Part shown: positions 17,535 to 26,763 of the stretch, piece after piece
Position numbering within the stretch: position 1 is the first letter of the stretch
How the letters are laid out: each line of letters starts with the position of its first letter
DNA from: an uncultured Gammaproteobacteria bacterium
Lineage (GTDB): Bacteria > Pseudomonadota > Gammaproteobacteria > HK1
Length of the DNA stretch: 64,000 bases
Direction: 5' to 3'
Assembly: GCA_958295835.1 (NCBI GenBank)
Contig: OY282378.1
Span: 4,179,694-4,243,693, forward strand
The notes under the pieces: generated by a model
Told to the model about the DNA's origin: nothing
Database searches by the model: none
What the model saw: the letters and a program-made list of their open reading frames with translations, nothing else
Translations under genes and position numbers: made by a program

Positions 17535-18065
17535 TCAATCGGCGGGGCGGTGCAGGGAGGGGAACGTGTCCAGGGTGCGGATCGGCCGGAATTCATCGAG
17601 GGTGGGGGTAATCCCGGGAATGAAGATATGTCCCTGGTAGGTGCAGAATCTGAGCCACTTCAAGAGGAAACGATTCATTCGCCATTTGCGGTCGAGCTCC
17701 GGCATGCGCCCGGGGGTCCAGGGACGGATCGCCTGGCTCTTGCGTCGGCGGCAGTGGGAAACGACTTCCACCGCCCGCACGTCATGATAGACGTTGATCC
17801 GTGCGTTCGGCTCGAGCACGTATCCGTCACAGCTTGCGAACAGGTACGTCAACATCAGGGACGTCGTGTACGGTTGACGCTCGATGATTTCGAGATGGAG
17901 ATCCAGGGCTCCCGCGACACGCGAGACCATCACCCGATCGCATGCCTGCAGATCCGGGACGAGCTTCGTGATGCGTACGTAGCTCGCCTCGTAGATCCGG
18001 ATGAGCCCCGCGATGTCGCGCGTCCCGAATCGTGTCCGTCTCGCTGCTTCAATTCGTACCGTCAT
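17535..18065 (-). CDS. DUF1249 family protein (YqiB-like)
   Basis: The product resembles E. coli YqiB, a conserved protein of unknown function. Shared landmarks are IYEASYVRITKLVPDLQACD, QPYTTSLMLTYLF, ARINVYHDVRAVEVVS and the C-terminal RMNRFLLKWLRFCTYQGH. I start at ATG 18065 (176 residues), because upstream codons of the open frame are low-complexity. The C-terminus is some 30 residues longer than YqiB. It points the same way as csiV and mfd but is separated from csiV by 124 bp. Confidence 0.75.
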   Translation of the reverse strand: MTVRIEAARRTRFGTRDIAGLIRIYEASYVRITKLVPDLQACDRVMVSRVAGALDLHLEIIERQPYTTSLMLTYLFASCDGYVLEPNARINVYHDVRAVEVVSHCRRRKSQAIRPWTPGRMPELDRKWRMNRFLLKWLRFCTYQGHIFIPGITPTLDEFRPIRTLDTFPSLHRPAD

Positions 18066-18189
18066 CGAGGTCCCGTCCGGTCGGATTGGGCCACCCCCGT
18101 TGCAAATGGTATCGAGAGCCGGCCCGTGAAGCTCCATGGCCTCTTGTATGAGATTCGAGCCCTGAAAGCTACTGTATGGGCGTGATTAG

Positions 18190-18912
18190 TCAAGCCTCCG
18201 GCGCGTTCCGGAGCGGCGTGATCAGTATCAGCACCCCGAACAGGGGATGGTCGATGTAGTGCAGCTCCCGGGAGCGCATCCGGCGTTCCGATACGAGGCG
18301 GAACCGGGTCGGAGCGGTGTTCGACGCGGCATCCTCACCACTTTCGGGCCGGCGGTACAGCAGATCGACATCGACCTGGAGGTATCGCGCCAGAGACACT
18401 GTCACGGTGCCCTGCACAGCCGGGTGCTCGACGCCGTCATGTTCCGCGGCGTCGGTGCCACTGTTGCCGAGACGCGGGCTGACATGCGCCGGCCGCGCCA
18501 CGCCATGCGGAAGTCCCGGCAGGCGCCACCCCACGTGCAGGAAAGGACGGTAACGGGCTGAGCGCCGGAGCGCATTCCGGACGTCGTGGAGGGAGAGATC
18601 GGCACGATTCACGAGCTGGAACGCGCGAACGGTTTCGTCCGGCTCTCCCCCGTGGGAGCGCGTGAGCTCGACCGCGTCCTGGAGAGAGGGTTCCCCAGGG
18701 TCCACGGGCCAGTGCTCGGCGTCGAGGTTCTCGTCTTGCAGATCGTCGAATACGATGATCTCGACCGTGAACCACCGATCGGATGCGCTGGCGGGAATCG
18801 CGAGCATCGCCGCGAACATGGCTGCGAGCGCGAACACCGCAAGAGGGCGCGCGCCGGCTGAGGTCGGACGGAGAATCTCGCTGGCGGTCGGCGTCGAACG
18901 CTGCTCGGACAT
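18190..18912 (-). CDS. Periplasmic CsiV-family protein
   Basis: A 240-residue protein with a basic start and a long hydrophobic signal region (LAVFALAAMFAAMLAIPASA). SDRWFTVEIIVFDDLQ follows, the N-terminal hallmark of CsiV, a periplasmic peptidoglycan-binding factor described in Vibrio. The C-terminus RMRSRELHYIDHPLFGVLIL also fits, including the conserved HYID-HP-FG element. It lies downstream of mfd on the same strand with a gap of about 75 bp, as in many gammaproteobacteria. The start could be ATG 18912 or ATG 18927; neither has a strong ribosome site. Confidence 0.75.
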   Translation of the reverse strand: MSEQRSTPTASEILRPTSAGARPLAVFALAAMFAAMLAIPASASDRWFTVEIIVFDDLQDENLDAEHWPVDPGEPSLQDAVELTRSHGGEPDETVRAFQLVNRADLSLHDVRNALRRSARYRPFLHVGWRLPGLPHGVARPAHVSPRLGNSGTDAAEHDGVEHPAVQGTVTVSLARYLQVDVDLLYRRPESGEDAASNTAPTRFRLVSERRMRSRELHYIDHPLFGVLILITPLRNAPEA

Positions 18913-18986
18913 GCAGGCCCTGTCCATCTCGTCGTGCGTCCGGTGTCCGGTAAGGGCGGGGAGTGTAGTACACCCGGCCGGAGCGC

Positions 18987-21900
18987 TCATGCGGCGGCGC
19001 GGATGTCGAGGGAGTCGAGCAGCCGTCGCACCGCGTCCACCCGGCTCGCTACGTCCGGAAAGTCGCCCACGAAGCGCAGCCGGTCGGTGCCGTCGAGCCG
19101 GAACCGGCCGGGTTCGCTCTGAACGAGCCGGATCACGCTGCCCGGATCGACGTCGGGCTCGGGGTCGAACACGATGCGCCCGCCGGTCGCGCCCGTTTCG
19201 ATTTTCCGCACTCCGAGCGGCGTGGCCTGGAGCTTGAGCCGGGCGAGGTCGAAGAGCAGCCGCGTGGCCGCAGGGAGGCGTCCGAATCGATCGATCGTCT
19301 CGACCATGAGCTCCTCCAGCGCCTCCTCGCTCCGTGCGCTCGCGATCCGCTTGTACATGATGAGGCGCGTGTGCACGTCGGGAAGGTAATCTTCGGGGAT
19401 CAGGGCCGGCTCGCGCACGTCGATCTCCGCCCCGGTGTCGAGCGGGCGGTCCAGCACCGGCGCCCTGCCGGCCCGCAGCGCCGCCACCGCGCGTTCGAGC
19501 AGGCGCGTATAGAGGGAATAGCCGACCTCCTGGATCTGCCCGCTCTGCTCGTCGCCGAGGATTTCCCCCGCACCACGAATCTCGAGGTCGTGGGTGGCGA
19601 GGTTGAAGCCCACACCGAGGTCCCCCAGCGATTCGATTGCTTCGAGCCGCTTGATCGCGTCCGCGGTCATGGCCCGCCGGTCCGGCACGATGAGATAGGC
19701 GTAGGCGCGGTGGTGCCATCGACCCACCCGCCCCCGCAACTGATGTAGCTGGGCGAGTCCGAACCGATCCGCCCGATTGATCACGATGGTATTGGCGTTC
19801 GGAATGTCGATTCCGGTCTCGATGATGGTGGTACACACGAGCACCTGGAACCGGCGGTGATAGAAGTCGAGCATCGTCTGCTCCAGGTCGCGTTCGCGCA
19901 TCTGCCCATGCGCGACCCTCACTTGCGCATCGGAGGCGAGCTCGCGTACGTCGCCGGCGATGCGTTCGATGTCCTCGACCTTGTTGTGCACGAAGAAGAT
20001 CTGTCCGCCGCGGCGGATCTCGCGCTGAAGCGCCTCGCGGAGCATTCCCGCATCCCACCGGCGCACGAAGGTCTGAATCGACAGCCGCTTCGCGGGCGGC
20101 GTGGCGATGAGTGAGAGGTCGCGCAAACCGGAGAGCGCCATGTCGAGGGTGCGGGGTATCGGCGTGGCGGTCAGGGTGAGGACATCGACCTCGGCCCGCA
20201 GCGTCTTGAACCTTTCCTTCTGTCGCACGCCGAAGCGATGCTCCTCGTCGATCACCACCAATCCCAGACGCTTGAAGCGGATGCCGCCGTCAAGCAGCTT
20301 GTGTGTGCCGATGACGATATCCACGGCGCCGTCCGCAAGGCCACGCACGATCCCGGTCTGAGCGTCACGGGTGCGAAATCGCGAGAGCTGCTCGATCCGC
20401 ACCGGCCAGTCCGCGAACCGGTCGCTGAATGTCTGATGATGTTGCTGCGCGAGCAGGGTGGTGGGGACGAGCACCGCCACCTGCCTTCCGGAGTGCACTG
20501 CGATGAACGCGGCACGCATCGCGACCTCGGTCTTGCCGAATCCGACGTCGCCGCACACCAGACGGTCCATCGACGCCGCCCCACGCATGTCGGTGATGAC
20601 CTGCTCGATGGCGCTGGCTTGATCCGGCGTCTCTTCGAACGGGAAGGCTGCCTCGAAGTCGTGCAGGTACTCGGGCTCGACTTCGAACACGACCCCCGGC
20701 CGGCTTGCCCGTCGAGCCTGCACCTCGAGCAGCTCCGCCGCCACGTCGGCGACCCGCTCCGCGGCGCGGCGCCGCGCCCGCTGCCATTGCCGGCTACCGA
20801 GCTTGTGCAGTGGGGCGGCCTCCGGATCGACCCCGGTGTAGCGGGAGACGAGGTGCAGCGAACCCACCGGCACGTAGAGCTTGTCACCGTCCGCGTAGTC
20901 GATCCGGAGAAACTCCCCGTTCATGCCCCCGATGGCCAGCACTTCGAGGCCCGCGTAGCGCCCCACGCCATGCGCTTCGTGGACCACCGGCGCTCCGATC
21001 CGGAGCTCGTTCAAGTCGCGCACCAGCCCCTCGGGGTCTCGTCCTCCCCTGCGACGCCGGCGGCGTTGGGCGGCACGCGCGCCGAAGAGCTGCGATTCGG
21101 TGATCACCGCGACGGATGGCGCGTCGATACACGCCCCGTCCTCGAGCTCGGCGACGGTCATGGCGAGCCCGGCGCTGCCCGCGATGAAATCGCTCCACGA
21201 CTCGGCAAGCACCGGATTCAGGCCCTGCGCGCCGAGGGTTTCAAGCAGGATCTCTCGCCGCCCCGGCGTCTCCGCGACGATGAGGCATCGTCCGGCGTGC
21301 GTGGCCAGGAAGTCCTGCAGAAGTCCGATCGGCCGCGGCGCCCTCCCGTCAATCGGAAGTGCGGGCGGCGCGCGCGTCGAGAACGTGACCGCATTGCCGC
21401 GCTGCTCCTCTGCGCCGCGGCGCAGGCGCACACGGGCGTACGGTGCCAGCGCGGAGAACAGCTCCTCGACCGGGACGAAGATCTCGTCCGGAGACAGCAC
21501 CGGGCGCTCGCGATCGTGGCGCCGGTTCTCGTACCGCTCCCTGGTGTCGGCCCAGAACGCCTTGGCCGCATCATGGACGTCCTCGGCAAGCACGATGACC
21601 GTATCTGGCGGGACATGGTCCATCAGGGTCGCGGTCTCCTCGAAGAACAGCGGCAGGTAATACTCGATGCCCGACGGCCAGCCACCCTGGCTGATCTCCC
21701 TGTACATGGGGCATCGCGACGGATCGCCCTCGAAGCGCCGCCGCCATGCACGCCTGAATCTCGACACCGCGTCCGGTGAGGTCGGGAATTCACGGGCCGG
21801 GAGCAGGTCGATGCGGTCGATGCGGCTCGCGGAGCGTTGGCTTTCGGGGTCGAAGGCGCGGATGCTTTCGACCTCGTCGTCGAGCAGATCGATGCGCAGA

Positions 21901-22484
21901 GGGGCGTCGGCACCCATCGGGAAGAGGTCGAACAACGCGCCGCGCACCGCGTACTCGCCGTGCTCCATCACCTGGCTCACACAGGCATATCCGGCCTGAT
22001 CCAGGCGCCGGCGGAACGTATGGAGGTCGAGGTGGTCGCCGTGCCCGATCCGGAACCGATGGCCGTCGACGAAGCCGCGGGGGGCGATCCGCCCCATCGC
22101 GGTGGTGACCGTGGTCACCAGCACCCCCGATGACAGGGACGGCAGTCCGGCGACGGTGTCCAACCGCTCCGAGACGATGTCCTGGTGAGGAGAGAACAGG
22201 TCGTAGGGCAGGGTTTCCCAGTCCGGGAATCGCAGGATCCCCGTACCGCTTTCCAGGTAGAACCGCAGCTCGGCGTCCAGGCGATGGGCGGTCGGGCTGT
22301 CCGCGGTGATGACCAGCACCGGGGCGTCGGTCCGCTGTGCGAGGCTTGCGATGGCAAGGCCGCGGGCGCTGCCGTGAAGTGACGACCATTGGATCCGTGA
22401 ACCTCGGCCGGGAAGGTCGGGAATGAATGGAGAGGCGCGCTGCGTGGGTCCGCCGGCAGAACGTTCGCTGCAAGGTCTCGACAT
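18987..22484 (-). CDS. mfd: Transcription-repair coupling factor Mfd
   Basis: An ATP-driven translocase that removes RNA polymerase stalled at lesions and recruits UvrA, coupling transcription to the UvrB pathway encoded earlier in the window. The 1165-residue product has an N-terminal UvrB-homology region (ETLPYDLFSPHQDIVSERLD), the RNA-polymerase-interaction/CarD-like domain (VVHEAHGVGRYAGLEV), helicase motifs with Walker A GDVGFGKTEVAMRAAF (about residue 645) and DEEHRFGV (about 746), and the TRCF C-terminal domain. The start is ATG 22484; the frame is open 53 codons further upstream, but that part is not Mfd-like. Confidence 0.96.
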   Translation of the reverse strand: MSRPCSERSAGGPTQRASPFIPDLPGRGSRIQWSSLHGSARGLAIASLAQRTDAPVLVITADSPTAHRLDAELRFYLESGTGILRFPDWETLPYDLFSPHQDIVSERLDTVAGLPSLSSGVLVTTVTTAMGRIAPRGFVDGHRFRIGHGDHLDLHTFRRRLDQAGYACVSQVMEHGEYAVRGALFDLFPMGADAPLRIDLLDDEVESIRAFDPESQRSASRIDRIDLLPAREFPTSPDAVSRFRRAWRRRFEGDPSRCPMYREISQGGWPSGIEYYLPLFFEETATLMDHVPPDTVIVLAEDVHDAAKAFWADTRERYENRRHDRERPVLSPDEIFVPVEELFSALAPYARVRLRRGAEEQRGNAVTFSTRAPPALPIDGRAPRPIGLLQDFLATHAGRCLIVAETPGRREILLETLGAQGLNPVLAESWSDFIAGSAGLAMTVAELEDGACIDAPSVAVITESQLFGARAAQRRRRRRGGRDPEGLVRDLNELRIGAPVVHEAHGVGRYAGLEVLAIGGMNGEFLRIDYADGDKLYVPVGSLHLVSRYTGVDPEAAPLHKLGSRQWQRARRRAAERVADVAAELLEVQARRASRPGVVFEVEPEYLHDFEAAFPFEETPDQASAIEQVITDMRGAASMDRLVCGDVGFGKTEVAMRAAFIAVHSGRQVAVLVPTTLLAQQHHQTFSDRFADWPVRIEQLSRFRTRDAQTGIVRGLADGAVDIVIGTHKLLDGGIRFKRLGLVVIDEEHRFGVRQKERFKTLRAEVDVLTLTATPIPRTLDMALSGLRDLSLIATPPAKRLSIQTFVRRWDAGMLREALQREIRRGGQIFFVHNKVEDIERIAGDVRELASDAQVRVAHGQMRERDLEQTMLDFYHRRFQVLVCTTIIETGIDIPNANTIVINRADRFGLAQLHQLRGRVGRWHHRAYAYLIVPDRRAMTADAIKRLEAIESLGDLGVGFNLATHDLEIRGAGEILGDEQSGQIQEVGYSLYTRLLERAVAALRAGRAPVLDRPLDTGAEIDVREPALIPEDYLPDVHTRLIMYKRIASARSEEALEELMVETIDRFGRLPAATRLLFDLARLKLQATPLGVRKIETGATGGRIVFDPEPDVDPGSVIRLVQSEPGRFRLDGTDRLRFVGDFPDVASRVDAVRRLLDSLDIRAAA

Positions 22485-22857
22485 GGTTCGTCCGAGTCGG
22501 TGGGGTCTTCGGGCAATGCCGTGCTGCTGAACGCGATACAGGAGCAGTCGGGAACGAGGATGAAGACGATCTCGCGGGGCGGTGTATCGGCGCCGGGAAC
22601 GGCGGTATCGGATTCGTACATCGCGAAGCACCGGCCGATGCACTGGCAGGCGATGGTGCGACTATCCATCATCCCGACCATGCAGGCAACGCCACGTCAC
22701 CCTGGAGGAGGCTCTCGCGGTCGAGCGACGAGCGGTGCGCATCGACTCCCTGCCTGCATGGGGCGGGATCACGGACTCGGTGGACCGAGCGGTGTGGTCG
22801 GGTTCCGGCGGCTCGACCGTCGCCGCGGGCTGTAGGAGAATGCCCGCCGGGGCGCCC
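22485..22857. other. Intergenic region with a possible regulator remnant
   Basis: About 370 bp between mfd (leftward) and the DUF1989 gene, without an intact gene. On the minus strand, around 22511-22579, a short stretch reads PREIVFILVPDCSCIAFSST. This resembles the N-terminus of GlxA/DJ-1-type AraC regulators, but it breaks off at once. It may be a remnant or chance. I looked for a guanidine (ykkC) riboswitch before the DUF1989 gene and saw none. Confidence 0.2.
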
Positions 22858-22903
22858 GCGATTCCGCGTAGCGGAATCGCCAAGCGACCGCGCCAGCGGT
22901 CGC
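22858..22903 (+). repeat. Two-hairpin palindromic repeat, copy A
   Basis: Two perfect hairpins in tandem: GCGATTCCGC/GCGGAATCGC around GTA (22858-22880), then GCGACCGC/GCGGTCGC around GCCA (22884-22903). The same element occurs in glnD (57981-58026), nearly identical, and inverted and diverged near 50344. It sits 32 nt before the DUF1989 start. Read on the minus strand it would encode GDRWRGRLAIPLRGIAGA, almost the same peptide as in GlnD. Confidence 0.85.
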
Positions 22904-22934
22904 CGCTCATGGGCCGCGAGAAGGGGATCTCACC

Positions 22935-23564
22935 ATGGCAGAGGTTCAAACCATCCCGGCGCGGCGCGGTCGTGCCGCCTTCGTGCAGCGGGGACAGAAG
23001 GTGAAGGTCATCAACACCCACGGCGAGCAGGTCGTGGATACCTGGGCGTTCGTGCGGCACGACCTGCGGGAATTCATGTCGATGGAACACACTCGCGCGA
23101 CGCTGGTCAAGATCATGCCCGGCGTCGGCGACTGCCTGTACACGACCCGGCGCCGAGCGATCCTGATGATCGTGGAGGATACGTCGCCCGGTATCCACGA
23201 TACGCTGATGGCGGCTTGCGACAGTCATCGATACGGGCTGCTCGGCTGCACCGAGTACCACGACAACTGCACCGACAACCTGTGGGCTGCGATGCACGAC
23301 CTCGGCTTGACGCCGCCGGAGACGCCGAGTCCGCTCAACCTGTTCATGAACATCCCATGGCAACGCGGCGGGGAGCTCTCGTTCGACCCGCCCGTCACAC
23401 GGCCCGGCGATTCCATCACGTTCGAGGCGCAGCTCGATGCGGTGGTGGTCTTCTCCGCCTGCCCGCAGGACATTCTGCCCATCAACGGGACGGCGGGGCG
23501 GCCGACCGAAGCGCATTTCCGGATCTGCGATCCTGATCCGCGGCAGGGAGGACACGCGGCATGA
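22935..23564 (+). CDS. DUF1989 / urea carboxylase-associated family protein
   Basis: A 209-residue protein of the DUF1989 family, often found beside urea or guanidine carboxylase genes; its biochemical role is not settled. Typical blocks are INTHGEQVVDTWAFVRHDLR, MSMEHTRATLVKIMPGVGD, LGCTEYHDNCTDNLW and FMNIPWQRGGELSFDPP, with conserved Cys and His that could bind metal. No urea carboxylase or amidohydrolase gene is in the window, so it is an isolated member. It overlaps the following DUF1330 gene by 4 nt and probably shares its transcript. Confidence 0.85.
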   Translation: MAEVQTIPARRGRAAFVQRGQKVKVINTHGEQVVDTWAFVRHDLREFMSMEHTRATLVKIMPGVGDCLYTTRRRAILMIVEDTSPGIHDTLMAACDSHRYGLLGCTEYHDNCTDNLWAAMHDLGLTPPETPSPLNLFMNIPWQRGGELSFDPPVTRPGDSITFEAQLDAVVVFSACPQDILPINGTAGRPTEAHFRICDPDPRQGGHAA

Positions 23565-23848
23565 GCGCATACGTCATCGTGGAAGTCGAGGTGACCGACC
23601 CCGAGACCTTCGAGGAGTATCGAAAGCTGGTCCCACCGACGATCGAGGCGTTCGGAGGCCGTTACGTGGTGCGAGGGGGCGCCATCGCCGGCCTCGAGGG
23701 CGATTGGCAGCCGAAGCGGATGGTGGTCATCGAGTTCGACGACATGGAGCGTGCGAAGGCTTGGCACGGCTCCGAGCTCTACGCGCCGGCCAGAGCATTG
23801 CGCGAAGCATCCACCAACACCCGGATGATCGTGGTCGAGGGGGTGTGA
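23561..23848 (+). CDS. DUF1330 domain protein
   Basis: A 95-residue protein of the dimeric alpha/beta-barrel (DUF1330) family: MSAYVIVEVEVTDPETFEEY, GRYVVRGGAIAGLEGDWQPK and the core VVIEFDDMERAKAWHGSELY. The fold is ferredoxin-like and many members are small oxygenase- or isomerase-like proteins of unknown substrate. The start overlaps the DUF1989 stop (ATGA), so the two are translationally coupled and may act on the same compound. Confidence 0.88.
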   Translation: MSAYVIVEVEVTDPETFEEYRKLVPPTIEAFGGRYVVRGGAIAGLEGDWQPKRMVVIEFDDMERAKAWHGSELYAPARALREASTNTRMIVVEGV

Positions 23849-23904
23849 GCGGTCTGCGCGACGGGCGTCGGGAGGCACTGCGGGAAAGCGCCGGATCAGC
23901 CATC

Positions 23905-24108
23905 ATGGACAAGTACGGGATACGGATCATGCTTCCGCCGGGCGACACGATGTCCGCGCCCCATCTGCTGGGCCCGGATTTCAAGGCGTTTCGATGGTAT
24001 GAGTCGCGCGATGCGCGCGACGAAGCCTTCGAAGCGATGCAACGCCACCCCGACTACTACCGTAGCGGCGATACCCCGACGCAGGTGCTGTCGAAGATCG
24101 ACCCCTGA
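23905..24108 (+). CDS. Small conserved hypothetical protein
   Basis: A 67-residue frame beginning at ATG 23905, inside a longer open frame whose upstream part reads through the preceding genes. It reads MDKYGIRIMLPPGDTMSAPH at the N-terminus, then a WYESRDARDEAFEAMQ helix and ends DTPTQVLSKIDP. The ordered pattern (beta start, helix, conserved polar ends) looks like a real small soluble protein, and I recall similar unnamed proteins in gammaproteobacteria. No function is known to me. The last 14 bases including the stop are repeated immediately downstream with one change. Confidence 0.6.
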   Translation: MDKYGIRIMLPPGDTMSAPHLLGPDFKAFRWYESRDARDEAFEAMQRHPDYYRSGDTPTQVLSKIDP

Positions 24109-24268
24109 GCATCGACCCCCGAGCCGCGCGTGGTGACAGCCACGGGAATGGGCAGGAGCCGGACGGTCCCGTTCATGACCCGCCTTGGACGCGGTGGCGG
24201 AGCGGCCGGTACGGCCGTCGGGCGAGAGGTACCACCCCACTTGGCGATCCAGGTGGAGGTCTCGCGGA

Positions 24269-24661
24269 TCAGACTTGCGTCCACTCCGATATGAAGGTGT
24301 CGATGCGGTCTCGCGCCGCGTCCGCTCCAAGCCGCTCCGCGCGCAGGTAGATGATGATCAGGGTCAGGGCGGTGAGGGCGGCATCGTCCCGCCGCCCCCG
24401 CGCTTCCCGGTGCCGGGTCTTGAAGTGATCGACAAGAGGGGCATAGCGTGAAGGGTCGCCACCGCCGCGCTCGTGCGCGATCTCGATCGCGTCCCTGGTC
24501 CGCAGCGCGAGATCACGCATCCGCTCGCTCGAGGAAACGGCCCGCGCCGCTTCGATGACCGCGGCCGCATCCCGGGCGAGTCGTCCCGCCTCGCGCCGCG
24601 GATCGAACCACCACGCGAAGATTCCACCCTTGTCTTTAAGACGTAGTTTATCGAATATCAA
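24269..24661 (-). CDS. Hypothetical helical protein
   Basis: A 130-residue minus-strand frame. After the start MIFDKLRLKDKGGIFAWWFD it is predicted to be nearly all helix, with charged and Ala-rich segments (REAGRLARDAAAVIEAARAV, DDAALTALTLIIIYLRAERL). I do not recognise the family. The apparent start is TTG at 24661 at the edge of an AT-rich stretch. The next ATG in frame lies far inside, at residue 48 (24520). It faces away from fhs, so it is an independent transcript. Confidence 0.5.
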   Translation of the reverse strand: MIFDKLRLKDKGGIFAWWFDPRREAGRLARDAAAVIEAARAVSSSERMRDLALRTRDAIEIAHERGGGDPSRYAPLVDHFKTRHREARGRRDDAALTALTLIIIYLRAERLGADAARDRIDTFISEWTQV

Positions 24662-24662
24662 T

Positions 24663-24690
24663 TTGTTAGGTCATTTATTTAATGTAAAAT
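24663..24690 (+). promoter_or_regulatory. Possible sigma-70 promoter toward fhs
   Basis: TTGTTA (24663-24668) and TAAAAT (24685-24690) are spaced by 16 bases in an AT-rich island within GC-rich DNA. It lies about 235 bp before the fhs start and faces it. The match to -35/-10 boxes is good, but the long leader makes the assignment tentative. Confidence 0.35.
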
Positions 24691-24926
24691 ATGAGAATAC
24701 ATTCATCGACCGGTCGGCTGGCGCATATCCGTACCAGAGCCGATCCTCACGCGGGCGGCCGGAGCAGGGAGCGGTGAACGTACCCGCGGCACACCATCCG
24801 TTGAGGGAGCGCGAGTATCCCATGTATCCGTTATCCTCGCGCCGCCGAAAGACGAGCCGGAGCGACGGCCATGCGCCCGTCCGTGTCCGGCCCCACCGAC
24901 CATGAGCCAGTCCGGAGGATGAGACG

Positions 24927-26600
24927 TTGACCAAGAGCGACATCGAGATTGCCAGGGAGGCGAGGCAGAGACCGATCGCGGAGATCGGCGACCGGCTGGG
25001 GATCCCCCGCGAAGCCCTGCTGCCGTACGGACACACGAAGGCGAAGATCGACCTCGACTACCTCGAGTCGCTTTCCGGCCGCGAGGACGGGAAGCTCGTG
25101 CTGGTTACTGCGATTACCCCGACCCCGGCCGGCGAAGGCAAGACGACCACGTCGGTCGGGCTCGCCGACGGACTGAACCGGATCGGCAAGGAGACCCTGG
25201 TCTGCCTGCGCGAGCCCAGCCTCGGTCCGTGCTTCGGGGTGAAGGGCGGAGCGGCGGGCGGCGGCCATGCGCAGGTGGTGCCGATGGAGGACATCAACCT
25301 GCACTTCACCGGCGACTTCCACGCCATCGGCGCGGCCAACAACCTGCTGGCGGCGCTCCTCGACAACCACATCCACCAGGGCAACGCCCTCGGGCTGGAC
25401 GCCCGGCGCATTTCGTGGCGGCGCGTGGTGGACATGAACGACCGCGCGCTGCGCGAGATCGTCTGCTCTCTCGGCGGCATCGGCAACGGCTTCCCGCGCA
25501 GCGACGGTTTCGACATCACCGTGGCCTCCGAGGTGATGGCGATCTTCTGCCTCGCCTCGGATCCGAAGGACCTCCGGCGCCGTCTCGGCAACATCGTGGT
25601 CGGACAGACCCGCGCGCGCGAGCCGGTCACCGCGCGGGATCTCAAGGCCGACGGCGCGATGACCGTGCTGCTCAAGGACGCGCTCGCTCCGAACCTGGTG
25701 CAGACCCTGGAAAACAACCCCGCCATCATCCACGGAGGGCCGTTCGCGAACATCGCCCACGGCTGCAACTCGGTCATCGCCACCAGAGCGTCGCTCAAGC
25801 TCGCGGACTACGTCGTCACCGAGGCCGGCTTCGGGGCGGACCTCGGGGCCGAGAAGTTCTTCGACATCAAGTGCCGCAAGGCCGGTATCGCGCCGGACGC
25901 GGTGGTGCTGGTGGCGACGTTGCGCGCGCTGAAGATGCACGGCGGCGTGGTCCTCGCGGATCTCGGGCGGGAGGACGTTGCCGCGGTCAGGGCGGGCTGC
26001 GCGAACCTCGCGCGCCACCTCTCCAACCTCAAGCAGTTCGGAGTTCCGGTGGTCGTCGCGGTGAACCGGTTCTCGGCCGACACGCAAGCGGAGCTTCAGG
26101 CCGTCGTCGATGCCGCCGCCGCGCAGGGCGCGAGTGCGATCGTCTGCTCCCATTGGGCGGACGGCGGGGCGGGAACCGAGGCCCTCGCGCGCCACGTGGT
26201 GGAGATGATCGAAGCGGGGGAGGGCGCGTTCCGGACCCTGTATCCCGACGAGATGCCGCTGTGGGAGAAGGTGAAGACGGTGGCGCAGCGGATCTACGGC
26301 GCCTCCGGCATCACCGCGCCCGCGATGGTGCGCAACCGGTTCAGGGCGTTGCAGGCCGGCGGGTACGGCCACTTTCCGGTGTGCATGGCGAAGACCCAGT
26401 ACAGCTTCTCCACGGACCCGTCGCTCAAGGGCGCCCCGGAGGGCCACGAGGTGCCGGTGCGGGAGCTGCGGCTCTCCGCCGGGGCGGAGTTCGTGGTGGC
26501 CATCTGCGGGGACATGATGACGATGCCCGGCCTGCCGAAGGTTCCGGCGGCCGAGGGCATCCACATCGACGACGAGGGCCGGATCGAGGGGCTGTTCTGA
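24927..26600 (+). CDS. fhs: Formate-tetrahydrofolate ligase
   Basis: ATP-dependent synthesis of 10-formyl-tetrahydrofolate from formate, feeding purine and formyl-Met synthesis. The 557-residue length is normal. Seen are the N-terminal SDIEIAREARQRPIAEIGDR, the P-loop TPTPAGEGKTTTSVGL, LREPSLGPCFGVKGGAAGGG, INLHFTGDFHAIGAANNLLA and the C-terminal GDMMTMPGLPKVPAA. The frame begins with TTG at 24927, with GGAGG about 12 bases before it; no in-frame ATG or GTG fits the N-terminus better. The enzyme is scattered in gammaproteobacteria, so presence varies between relatives. Confidence 0.94.
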   Translation: MTKSDIEIAREARQRPIAEIGDRLGIPREALLPYGHTKAKIDLDYLESLSGREDGKLVLVTAITPTPAGEGKTTTSVGLADGLNRIGKETLVCLREPSLGPCFGVKGGAAGGGHAQVVPMEDINLHFTGDFHAIGAANNLLAALLDNHIHQGNALGLDARRISWRRVVDMNDRALREIVCSLGGIGNGFPRSDGFDITVASEVMAIFCLASDPKDLRRRLGNIVVGQTRAREPVTARDLKADGAMTVLLKDALAPNLVQTLENNPAIIHGGPFANIAHGCNSVIATRASLKLADYVVTEAGFGADLGAEKFFDIKCRKAGIAPDAVVLVATLRALKMHGGVVLADLGREDVAAVRAGCANLARHLSNLKQFGVPVVVAVNRFSADTQAELQAVVDAAAAQGASAIVCSHWADGGAGTEALARHVVEMIEAGEGAFRTLYPDEMPLWEKVKTVAQRIYGASGITAPAMVRNRFRALQAGGYGHFPVCMAKTQYSFSTDPSLKGAPEGHEVPVRELRLSAGAEFVVAICGDMMTMPGLPKVPAAEGIHIDDEGRIEGLF

Positions 26601-26763
26601 GGGCGGACGGGTGTGGCAGCGCGTCGTCAAGGTGGCCGGCGGCGCCCTGACCGCCTGCGAGGTGCTCAACGAGCTGGAGTTGCGCCGTCCCGAAGTACGG
26701 CCTTCAGTCGACCACACTCCCACGGTCTCGTACCGCGCGGGTCGGCGGATTGTGCCTCCTCCC

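Noticed and set aside
22660..22934. Guanidine (ykkC-type) riboswitch before the DUF1989 gene
   Set aside because: Expected from the family's usual context, but the conserved ykkC sequence blocks are not visible.
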